DNA of 9,087 bases from Prevotellaceae bacterium (GTDB lineage Bacteria; Bacteroidota; Bacteroidia; Bacteroidales; UBA932): contig JAITQP010000015.1 of the NCBI GenBank assembly GCA_031288885.1, forward strand, positions 1 to 9,087, given 5' to 3'. Below, piece after piece: positions 3,999 through 9,087 of the stretch. The position numbers were made by a program, and so were the translations under genes. A model generated the notes under the pieces. It did no database searches, was not told the origin of the DNA, and worked only from the letters and a program-made list of their open reading frames with translations. Each line of letters begins with the position of its first letter. Position 1 is the first letter of the stretch.

Positions 3999-6239
3999 AT
4001 GAAAAAAGTATTTTTACTGCTTGCCCTTTCGCTCAGCGTAGGCGCAAGCGCCGCCAGCGTCCACGGAGTGGCGCGTGGCGTTGACAACAGCGGCGCCGAG
4101 GAGCCTCTGGCAGGCGCAAATGTTTACTGGCTGGGCGCAACGAGCGGCGTCCTCACGGACAGCAACGGAGTGTTCACCATTGCCCGCACCGGCAACAGCC
4201 GCCGCTTGGTGGTTGCATTTTTTGGCTACCGGAGCGACACCATCGCCGTTGACGCTTCTGCGGCGCACGTAGAGGTGAGGCTGCGGGTCAGCGGCTACGA
4301 CCTCGACGAGGTGGAGGTGCACGGACGGCAAAAGGGCACGTCCATTTCCCGAGTTAACACGATTAGCACAGAGATGATATCGTCAGCGGGGCTAAAGAAG
4401 CTGGCGTGCTGCAACCTCGCCGAAAGCTTTGAAAACAGCGCAACGGTTACCGTTGGGTTTAGCGACGCGGTGTCGGGGACAAAGCAAATCCGCATGCTGG
4501 GCTTGGCGGGCGTCTATACGCAGATGCTGGACGAAAGTCGCCCCGTTATGCGCGGGCTCTCCGCCACCTACGGGCTGAGCTACACGTCCGGCTCGTGGCT
4601 GGAGGGCATTCAGATTTCCAAGGGAACAGCCTCCGTGGTCAGCGGCTACGACGCCATAACGGGGCAAATAAACGTGGAGCACCGCAAGCCCACCAGCCCC
4701 GACCGGCTGTTTGTCAACGCCTACCTCAACAGCGACTACCGCGGCGAGCTGAACGCAGCGTGGGCTTCGCAGCCTGCGCCGGCGCTCTACAACATGCTCC
4801 TGCTGCACGCCTCCGGCGACCCCCGCGCGGTGGACGTCAACGGCGACGGCTTTGCCGACCAGCCGCAGGTGCAGCAAATCAGCGCTGCCGACCGCTGGCT
4901 CTACACCTTTGGCGGCGGGGCAATGCTCCGCGCCGGCGTGCGGCTGCTGGCGGAAGACCGGCAGGGCGGGCAGCTGGGCTTTGACCGCAGGGCGGACAGG
5001 GACGATACGCTCAAGTACGGCAGCCACATTGCCAACCGCGGCTTTAACGCCTACGCCAAGCTCGGCGTCCCGCTTGGCAGCGACCAGCGCAGCAGCGCCG
5101 CGCTGGTGGCAGACTACACGCTGCACGAGCAAAAATCGTTCTTTGGACAAAAAATATACAACGGCACGGAGCATTCGGTCTACCTGAACGCCCTGCTGCA
5201 GCTGGGGTGGGGGCAACGCCACAGCGCCACCGTGGGGCTTGGCGCGCGCGGCGACTTTTACGAGGAGGAGTACCGCTTTGGCAAAAGGAGCATTGACGGG
5301 CTACCGTACCTGCTGCACGAAAATGAGCTGGTGGGCGGCGCGTTTGCCGAGTACACCTTCAGCGTGGAGAACAAGCTGACCGCCATTGCCGGACTGCGCG
5401 TTGACCAGAACAGCCTGTACGGAACGCTGGTCACGCCGCGCGTCCACGTCAAGTACGACCTCACCGAAACGCTCGCCGCGCGCGCCTCCGCCGGACGCGG
5501 GCTGCGCTCCCCAAACGTCATTACGGACAACATTTGGGTAATGGCCAGCCAGCGCGACGTGGCCGCGTACGAAAAACCCAAAATGGAGGACGCGTGGACG
5601 TTTGGCCTTAGCCTCGTCAAGTACTTCAGGGTGGACAGCGAGGAGAAGGCGACCGTCAGCGTGGATTTTTTCCACACCTCGTTTGCCAACCAGCTCATTG
5701 TTGACCAAGAGGTGAGCGGCAACCGGATTTTGGTTTACAACCTCAGCGGCGCCTCGTACGCCAACACCTTTCAGGTGGACGTGAACGCCGAGCCGGTGGA
5801 GCGGCTGGGCATCTACGCCACGTTTCGCTACAGCGACGCGCGCGTGCAGCTGCGGGAGGCGGGCTTTGCGCGCAGGCCGCTCGTGGACAACTTCAAGGGG
5901 CTGCTCAACGTTTCGTACGCCACCAAGTTCAACAAGTGGATGCTTGACGTAACGGCGCAAATCAACGGCCAGAGCCGCCTCCCCAGCAGCCGCTACGTAG
6001 CCTACGACTACGACGTGAAGGATGGCTATTCGCCCGTTTACCCCCTGTTTTACGCGCAGGTAACCAAGCGCTACCGCACGCTGGAGGTTTACGTGGGCTG
6101 CGAAAACATTGCCAACTACATGCAGAAAAACCCCATCATTTCGGCGGCCAACCCAAGCAGCAGCGACTTCAACGCCGGCGTAATCTGGGGGCCGCTCATG
6201 GGGCGCAAATTCTACGCCGGAATGAGGCTGACGCTTTGA
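3999..6239 (+). CDS. TonB-dependent outer-membrane receptor, probably for a metal or metal complex
   Basis: This 746-residue receptor would import a ligand across the outer membrane using TonB-ExbBD energy. Residues 1-18 are a clean signal peptide ending GASA. Residues about 21-97 form a carboxypeptidase-regulatory-like domain ('GANVYWLGATSGVLTDSNGVF', then 'VAFFGYRSDTI'). The plug spans about 100-230 ('IRMLGLAGVYTQMLDE', 'ISKGTASVVSGYDAITGQINVE'). The rest is a 22-strand-type barrel with 'LRSPNV' near the middle and a C-terminal 'FYAGMRLTL'. Only three Cys exist: C137-C138 in the plug ('KKLACCNLAESFENS') and C701. DVNGDGFAD at 279-287 resembles a calcium-binding loop in an extracellular segment. 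The ATG is chosen over an in-frame TTG at 3960 because it directly precedes MKK and the signal peptide. Linkage with Cys-rich and HMA proteins points to copper or another soft metal, by inference; the ligand is unproven. Confidence 0.88.
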   Translation: MKKVFLLLALSLSVGASAASVHGVARGVDNSGAEEPLAGANVYWLGATSGVLTDSNGVFTIARTGNSRRLVVAFFGYRSDTIAVDASAAHVEVRLRVSGYDLDEVEVHGRQKGTSISRVNTISTEMISSAGLKKLACCNLAESFENSATVTVGFSDAVSGTKQIRMLGLAGVYTQMLDESRPVMRGLSATYGLSYTSGSWLEGIQISKGTASVVSGYDAITGQINVEHRKPTSPDRLFVNAYLNSDYRGELNAAWASQPAPALYNMLLLHASGDPRAVDVNGDGFADQPQVQQISAADRWLYTFGGGAMLRAGVRLLAEDRQGGQLGFDRRADRDDTLKYGSHIANRGFNAYAKLGVPLGSDQRSSAALVADYTLHEQKSFFGQKIYNGTEHSVYLNALLQLGWGQRHSATVGLGARGDFYEEEYRFGKRSIDGLPYLLHENELVGGAFAEYTFSVENKLTAIAGLRVDQNSLYGTLVTPRVHVKYDLTETLAARASAGRGLRSPNVITDNIWVMASQRDVAAYEKPKMEDAWTFGLSLVKYFRVDSEEKATVSVDFFHTSFANQLIVDQEVSGNRILVYNLSGASYANTFQVDVNAEPVERLGIYATFRYSDARVQLREAGFARRPLVDNFKGLLNVSYATKFNKWMLDVTAQINGQSRLPSSRYVAYDYDVKDGYSPVYPLFYAQVTKRYRTLEVYVGCENIANYMQKNPIISAANPSSSDFNAGVIWGPLMGRKFYAGMRLTL

Positions 6240-6283
6240 GGAATTAGGAATTAGGAATTAAGAATTAGGAGATGAACTCCTAA
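6240..6283. repeat. Heptamer repeat GGAATTA x4 and small hairpin in the operon spacer
   Basis: Starting directly after the receptor stop codon there are four units: GGAATTA, GGAATTA, GGAATTA, AGAATTA (6240-6267). The last unit merges into a hairpin, TTAGGAG-ATGAA-CTCCTAA (6265-6283), without a T-run. No promoter is visible before the HMA gene, so the spacer is probably transcribed through. Confidence 0.7.
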
Positions 6284-6315
6284 AGTATACAAACAATAAC
6301 TAAATTTTTATTATC

Positions 6316-6612
6316 ATGAAACGTTTAAAAGCTGCGCTACTTGCGCTGGCAACCCTGTTTTTCGTCACCACGCTGCACGCCGCGCTCAAGTCCGGCGAAG
6401 CCGAGGTAACCTTCAAAACCACCATCCACTGCAGCCACTGCAAGGAGAGGTTAGAGAAAAGCATCCCCTACGAAAAGGGCGTGGTGGACATGGAGGTGAA
6501 GCTCTCCGACAAAACCGTGTGGGTAAAGTACAAATCCGCCAAAACAAACGTGGAGAACATCAAAAAAGCCATAGAAAAGCTGGGCTACGAAGCGGAAGTG
6601 GTTAAGAATTGA
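6316..6612 (+). CDS. Secreted heavy-metal-associated (HMA) domain protein
   Basis: This 98-residue protein has a signal peptide (1-22, ending LHA) followed by a single ferredoxin-like HMA domain. The metal site is TIHCSHCKERL with Cys39 and Cys42 in the CxxC motif, flanked by His38 and His41. The pattern of the rest ('KGVVDMEVKLSDKTVWVKY', then 'VENIKKAIEKLGYEAEVV') fits the beta-alpha-beta-beta-alpha-beta metallochaperone fold used by CopZ/Atx1-type copper carriers. Having a signal peptide places it in the periplasm, where it could accept metal delivered by the upstream TonB receptor. It lies 76 bp after the receptor with no visible promoter of its own, so it is probably the last gene of the operon. 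The start is the only Met preceding the signal sequence. Copper is the likeliest ligand by family; zinc or another metal cannot be excluded. Confidence 0.88.
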   Translation: MKRLKAALLALATLFFVTTLHAALKSGEAEVTFKTTIHCSHCKERLEKSIPYEKGVVDMEVKLSDKTVWVKYKSAKTNVENIKKAIEKLGYEAEVVKN

Positions 6613-6613
6613 G

Positions 6614-6675
6614 AGTTAGGAATTGCTTTGCTCGCAACGACGGTGTCGGTTGTTCAGCCGACAGGATGACAAATT
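6614..6675. repeat. Fragment resembling a dispersed intergenic repeat
   Basis: The minus strand reads GTCATCCTGTCGGCTGAACA, then a CCGACACC segment, then GTCGTTGCGAGCAAAGCAAT. This style of text ('GTCATCC...', 'GTTGCGAG...GCAAT') recurs between genes in many bacterial genomes. TGTCGG (6644-6649) pairs with CCGACA (6658-6663). CTCGCAACGACG (6631-6642) recurs exactly at 8721-8732. It separates the HMA gene from the convergent small gene and may act as a weak bidirectional terminator. Confidence 0.5.
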
Positions 6676-6692
6676 CGCCTTGTGTTCTCAAG

Positions 6693-6863
6693 TCAACCAT
6701 GCTGCGCCTGTTTTCTTGCCTGCTCTATAACCGGCGCCCACTTGCGGGTTAGCTCCCGTACTTCCTCTTTGCTTTGAGAAACCTTGCAAGCTTTCAAGGT
6801 TTTAAGAAAATCCCGTGCTGACTTGCCTTTCAGCACGGGGATGGGGCGTGTTTCCAATGCCAT
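6693..6863 (-). CDS. Small basic protein, antitoxin-like, function unknown
   Basis: This is a 56-residue protein beginning MALETRPIPVLKGKSARDFL and continuing as a charged, mostly helical chain (KEEVRELTRKWAPVIEQARK). The opening 'P-V-L-x-G-K-x-A-x-x-F' resembles small Bacteroidota proteins that I recall as antitoxin-like partners, often beside an acetyltransferase or PIN-type toxin; here no partner is adjacent. An upstream in-frame Met at 6899 is rejected because it lies inside the -7 promoter element TATATTTG. Starting at 6863 gives a leader of about 30 nt. The gene converges on the HMA gene and diverges from nhaD. It contains two inverted repeats (6781-6800 and 6812-6839), so a structured RNA instead of, or as well as, a protein is conceivable. 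Confidence 0.55.
   Translation of the reverse strand: MALETRPIPVLKGKSARDFLKTLKACKVSQSKEEVRELTRKWAPVIEQARKQAQHG
6781..6839 (-). other. Two perfect inverted repeats inside the small minus-strand gene
   Basis: CCCGTGCTGA (6812-6821) and TCAGCACGGG (6830-6839) form a 10-bp perfect stem with an 8-nt loop, 24 nt into the reading frame. ACCTTG (6781-6786) and CAAGGT (6795-6800) form a second 6-bp stem. The first is strong enough to influence translation or RNA stability. Confidence 0.5.
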
Positions 6864-6896
6864 GGGAATTTGTGTTTGTTGGTTAATGGTCAGGTG

Positions 6897-6904
6897 CAAA
6901 TATA
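6897..6904 (-). promoter_or_regulatory. -7 promoter element of the small minus-strand gene
   Basis: The minus strand reads TATATTTG, an exact TAnnTTTG. No TTG is visible at the expected -33 place (about 6924-6928). It gives a leader of about 30 nt to the ATG at 6863. Confidence 0.6.
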
Positions 6905-6944
6905 ACTAAGAAAATTCACATCCCTTAATTTTAATTGAATTTGC

Positions 6945-6952
6945 TATCTTTG
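6945..6952 (+). promoter_or_regulatory. -7 promoter element of nhaD
   Basis: TATCTTTG matches TAnnTTTG. No clear TTG lies about 20 bp upstream (near 6921-6924), so the promoter may need an activator. Transcription would begin near 6957, at the foot of the hairpin at 6955-6978. Its expected -33 zone abuts that of the divergent promoter. Confidence 0.65.
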
Positions 6953-6954
6953 CA

Positions 6955-6978
6955 CTGCCAACGACGCAACGTTGGCAG
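6955..6978 (+). promoter_or_regulatory. Perfect 5'-end hairpin in the nhaD leader
   Basis: CTGCCAACG (6955-6963) pairs perfectly with CGTTGGCAG (6970-6978) around ACGCAA. The stem begins within a few bases of the predicted transcript start and is followed by an unstructured A-rich stretch to the ATG at 7009. Such a 5' stem could protect the mRNA from decay; the DNA inverted repeat could also be a protein-binding site. Confidence 0.55.
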
Positions 6979-7008
6979 CTGAAAAAATAACTAAAACCAA
7001 AAAAAGCT

Positions 7009-8352
7009 ATGTTTTATGTAATGATTGCGGTGTTCGTGGCGGGCTACATGATGATTGCCCTCGAGCACCCGCTGCGCGTGAACAAGGCGGCATCGGCGCT
7101 GCTGCTGGGGGTCATCATGTGGACGCTCTTTGCGCTGGGCAACCCGCTGGCGCTGCCGGACTACTCTCCGGCGCGCGCCTACCTCGAGGCTAACCCGGGA
7201 AGCACCTTCATCAGCTGGGTTACGCACGTGGCGCTGATACACCATCTGGGCGAAATTGCCGAAATCCTCTTCTTCCTGCTCGGCGCCATGACCATCGTGG
7301 AGCTGGTGGACAACCACGGAGGCTTCGGCATCATCACGAGCCGCATCAAAACCACGCGGAAGGCGCCGCTGCTGTGGATCATCTCCATCATCACCTTCTT
7401 CATGTCGGCGGTGCTGGACAACCTCACCACCTCCATCGTCATGGTAGCCCTGCTCCGCAAGCTGATAGACAGCCGGCGCGACCGGTGGATATTCGGCGGC
7501 ATGGTCATCATTGCCGCCAACGCCGGCGGCGCGTGGTCGCCCATCGGCGACGTGACGACCATCATGCTGTGGGTAGGCAACAAAGTCAGCGCGGCGGAGA
7601 TTATCCACGCCCTCTTCCTGCCCAGCATCGTTTCGCTCGCCATCCCGCTGGTGATGCTCTCCCTCACGATGAAGGGCAGCGTGTCGCGCCCCGAAAAGGA
7701 CGAAGCGCGCCGGCGCATTGAGCTCAAGATCTGGGAGCGCAACCTGATATTCTTTCTGGGCGTGGGCTTCCTGCTCTTTGTCCCCGTGTTCAAGACCATA
7801 ACGCACCTGCCGCCCTACCTTGGCGTGCTGGGCGGCCTGAGCATCCTGTGGATGGTGACGGAGGTGATGAACGCCCGCCGTCCGGAGTTTGAGTCCGGAC
7901 AGCTGTCGGTGTCGGCCATGCTGCGCAAGATAGATACGCCAAGCATCCTGTTCTTTTTGGGAATTCTGGTGGCCGTGGCGGCGATGCAGACCTGCGGGCA
8001 GCTGATGGCGCTCTCCAGAGGGCTGGAGACCATTCCGCTCGAGGAGCCCAACAAGTACTACCTCATCACCGTCATCATGGGCGTCCTCTCGTCGATAGTG
8101 GACAACGTGCCGCTGGTGGCGGGCGCCATGGGGATGTACAGCTTCCCGATGGATCACTACTTTTGGGAGTTCACCGCCTACGCGGCGGGCACGGGCGGAA
8201 GCATCCTCATCATTGGCTCGGCAGCCGGCGTGGCGGTAATGGGGATGGAAAAAATAGACTTCATCTGGTACCTCAAGCACATTACGCTCTTGGCGCTTGC
8301 CGGCTACTTAGCGGGCTGCGGCGTGTTTGTGCTGGAGCAAATGATTTTTTAA
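7009..8352 (+). CDS. nhaD: Na+/H+ antiporter, NhaD type
   Basis: This 447-residue inner-membrane antiporter is expected to expel Na+ (or Li+) in exchange for protons, supporting pH and sodium homeostasis. Its length fits the NhaD family of the ion-transporter superfamily. Hydrophobic segments run through the protein, beginning at residue 3. Two family-type signatures occur: 'SAVLDNLTTSIVM' at 133-145 (Asp137-Asn138) and a second 'SSIVDNVPLVAG' (Asp365-Asn366). They are the matching halves of an internally duplicated transporter. The intervening 'NAGGAWSPIGDVTTIMLW' (from residue 171, Asp181) is another conserved block. 'HHLGEIAEILFFLLGAMTIVELVDNHGGF' near 78-106 is also typical. The start at MFYVMIAV is preceded by an A-rich, SD-less leader. 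The gene appears monocistronic, ending in heptamer repeats. Confidence 0.92.
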   Translation: MFYVMIAVFVAGYMMIALEHPLRVNKAASALLLGVIMWTLFALGNPLALPDYSPARAYLEANPGSTFISWVTHVALIHHLGEIAEILFFLLGAMTIVELVDNHGGFGIITSRIKTTRKAPLLWIISIITFFMSAVLDNLTTSIVMVALLRKLIDSRRDRWIFGGMVIIAANAGGAWSPIGDVTTIMLWVGNKVSAAEIIHALFLPSIVSLAIPLVMLSLTMKGSVSRPEKDEARRRIELKIWERNLIFFLGVGFLLFVPVFKTITHLPPYLGVLGGLSILWMVTEVMNARRPEFESGQLSVSAMLRKIDTPSILFFLGILVAVAAMQTCGQLMALSRGLETIPLEEPNKYYLITVIMGVLSSIVDNVPLVAGAMGMYSFPMDHYFWEFTAYAAGTGGSILIIGSAAGVAVMGMEKIDFIWYLKHITLLALAGYLAGCGVFVLEQMIF

Positions 8353-8382
8353 TGATTAATGGTTAATGATTAATGATTAATG
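8350..8382. repeat. Heptamer repeat TAATGAT including the nhaD stop codon
   Basis: Units TAATGAT, TAATGGT, TAATGAT, TAATGAT and a partial TAATGG run from 8350 to 8382. The first TAA is the nhaD stop codon. The period of seven matches the different heptamer after the TonB receptor stop. Confidence 0.75.
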
Positions 8383-8415
8383 GCGCAAGGCGTGGCTGCT
8401 GGGCGCATTCGTAGG

Positions 8416-8436
8416 GGGCGGGTTTGAAACCCGCCC
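8416..8436. terminator. Strong GC-rich palindrome, possible bidirectional terminator of nhaD
   Basis: GGGCGGGTTT-G-AAACCCGCCC is a perfect 10-bp inverted repeat followed by TTTG. It lies 64 bp after the nhaD stop. The T-run is short, so it may be a REP-like element as much as a terminator. Confidence 0.45.
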
Positions 8437-8468
8437 TTTGTGCATACCACCCGCGCGCGCCCTCGGCC

Positions 8469-8521
8469 GTCATTCCGACCGACGCGCGCGAGGTACGAGC
8501 GCGCAGAGCGGAGGAATCTCC
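8469..8521. repeat. Dispersed-repeat-like block (GTCATTCCGACC ... GGAGGAATCTCC)
   Basis: The block begins GTCATTCCGACCGACGCG, continues with GAGGTACGAGCG and ends GCGGAGGAATCTCC. Text of this form recurs widely between bacterial genes. It contains GC-rich alternations (GCGCGCG) and encodes nothing I recognise. Confidence 0.5.
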
Positions 8522-8563
8522 CCGCAAACAGCCAGCGTTGCACGCCTCTTTTTTCGCCGCGGC

Positions 8564-8637
8564 AGCCCTGAAAGGGCTTAATCTTCATAACCGCAGGTCA
8601 ACGACCTGCGGTTATGAAAATCCGGCTTTTCAAGCCG
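8564..8637. repeat. REP-like cluster of three perfect hairpins
   Basis: Three perfect stems occur in 74 bp: AGCCCT-GAA-AGGGCT (8564-8578); a 16-bp stem with arms 8584-8599 and 8603-8618 and loop AAC, core CCGCAGGTC/GACCTGCGG; and CGGCTT-TTC-AAGCCG (8623-8637). 'CCCTGAAAGGG' followed by a long 'ATAACC..GGTTAT' stem is reminiscent of Bacteroidota REP-type elements moved by Y1 (RAYT) transposases. No such transposase is in the window. Confidence 0.65.
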
Positions 8638-8651
8638 CTCCACCTCACAAT

Positions 8652-8700
8652 GACGAAATTGCTTAGACATATTATTAGCACTTCGTCTTTTTCCTTTTTT
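8652..8700 (+). terminator. Imperfect hairpin followed by T-rich tract
   Basis: GACGAA (8652-8657) pairs with TTCGTC (8682-8687), and TGCT/AGCA pair inside. TTTTTCCTTTTTT follows to 8700. It could be the terminator of nhaD read-through or of an unseen small RNA. Beyond it, 8701-8867 holds CTCGCAACGACG and CGCAAGGCGT copies of nearby repeats but no gene. Confidence 0.35.
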
Positions 8701-8867
8701 ACCCGTATATGGGTTCGGGTCTCGCAACGACGCAAGGCGTGCTGAAAACAATGTATAAAATATGCCGCATGTAGTACCTTACAAATAATCTACTGGACTT
8801 TCTATAATCCCCCAAGTGGTTTTTCTTTATTAAACAAAATCGGAGGCAAAAACATGTAAAAAAAACG

Positions 8868-8875
8868 TACCTTTG
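8868..8875 (+). promoter_or_regulatory. -7 element for the right-edge gene
   Basis: TACCTTTG is an exact match. The expected -33 position is A/G-rich with no TTG. The leader to the ATG at 8918 would be about 38 nt. Confidence 0.6.
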
Positions 8876-8917
8876 CCCACGCTTACACTAAATGCTGGAA
8901 ACAAAAACGCTAAATAC

Positions 8918-9087
8918 ATGAAAGTAAATCGACACATTTTGATTTTTTTTGCCTCGCTGCTTGCCGCTCGCCCCTGCGCCGCGCAGGAGGTGCAGCCGGA
9001 GTGGGGGCTCGCCTTCTTTTCCGTTGCGGACAACCGCGAGTACAAGCTGGAGCAGCGGCAAATGCCGCAGAGCATTCTTGGCTCGTG
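8918..9087 (+). CDS. N-terminal part of an exported protein, possible outer-membrane barrel (runs off right edge)
   Basis: The ATG at 8918 opens a frame that continues to the window end (56 codons visible). It starts MKVNRHILIFFASLLAARPC and has a cleavable signal peptide ending AAQ at about residue 23. The mature N-terminus reads EVQPEWGLAFFSVADNREYK and continues to 'MPQSILGS'. A 'W-G...FF...DNREY' opening followed by 'P-Q-S/T-x-x-G' recalls Bacteroidota outer-membrane proteins of unknown function, but too little is present to assign a family. GC-rich codons resemble the neighbouring genes. A correctly placed -7 element supports the start. Confidence 0.6.
   Translation, partial: MKVNRHILIFFASLLAARPCAAQEVQPEWGLAFFSVADNREYKLEQRQMPQSILGS

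Noticed and set aside
4392..5222. 276-codon minus-strand frame opposite the TonB receptor
   Set aside because: It is an antisense shadow caused by high GC at third codon positions. It has no promoter or recognisable domain.
6991..8280. 429-codon minus-strand frame opposite nhaD
   Set aside because: The translation is rich in His, Arg and Asp and low in hydrophobic residues, as expected from reading a membrane protein gene backwards. NhaD motifs on the plus strand are unambiguous.
8370..8666. Short frames on both strands across the repeat cluster
   Set aside because: They translate hairpins and dispersed repeats, give Arg/Pro-rich products and have no promoter.

Overview
The window looks like chromosome from a member of the Bacteroidota, most likely order Bacteroidales. 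Six sites match the phylum's TAnnTTTG -7 promoter element, and three of them also have a TTG/TTTG about 19-20 bp upstream. Most genes lack a Shine-Dalgarno sequence. The gene families (porin, TonB receptor with a carboxypeptidase-like N-terminal domain, Cys-rich HYC_CC_PP-like protein, ATPase_2-type ATPase) are typical of the phylum. Coding DNA is GC-rich and the spacers are AT-rich.

Left part (1-1662, minus strand). The first 21 codons of a small antitoxin-like gene run off the left edge behind a near-ideal promoter. Next is a complete 452-residue outer-membrane porin-like protein with its own promoter, an unusually strong Shine-Dalgarno sequence and a palindrome just upstream of the -33 element.

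Region 1663-3419. About 600 bp without a convincing gene hold a regulatory module present twice, offset by about 305 bp: hairpin plus T-tract, conserved AT-rich block, paired TTACC..GGTAA palindromes, promoter position and an ATG-AAA-AAA start. The second copy drives a 380-residue P-loop ATPase with a C-terminal winged-helix region. The first copy ends in a start codon with no gene body. In the intact copy the palindrome overlaps the -33 element, which suggests repression, possibly by the ATPase itself.

Region 3420-6612. Three plus-strand genes form a probable metal-acquisition operon: a small exported Cys/His-rich protein, a TonB-dependent receptor with a Cys-Cys pair in its plug, and a secreted heavy-metal-associated (CxxC) protein. 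The start codon of the first gene lies almost on the predicted transcription start. A terminator-like hairpin sits between the first gene and the receptor.

Region 6613-9087. A small minus-strand gene and the NhaD-type Na+/H+ antiporter gene diverge from -7 elements only 40 bp apart, and the nhaD transcript is predicted to begin with a 9-bp hairpin. Downstream of nhaD is a gene-free stretch packed with heptamer repeats, a dispersed-repeat-like block and several strong REP-like hairpins. The window closes with the start of an exported protein.
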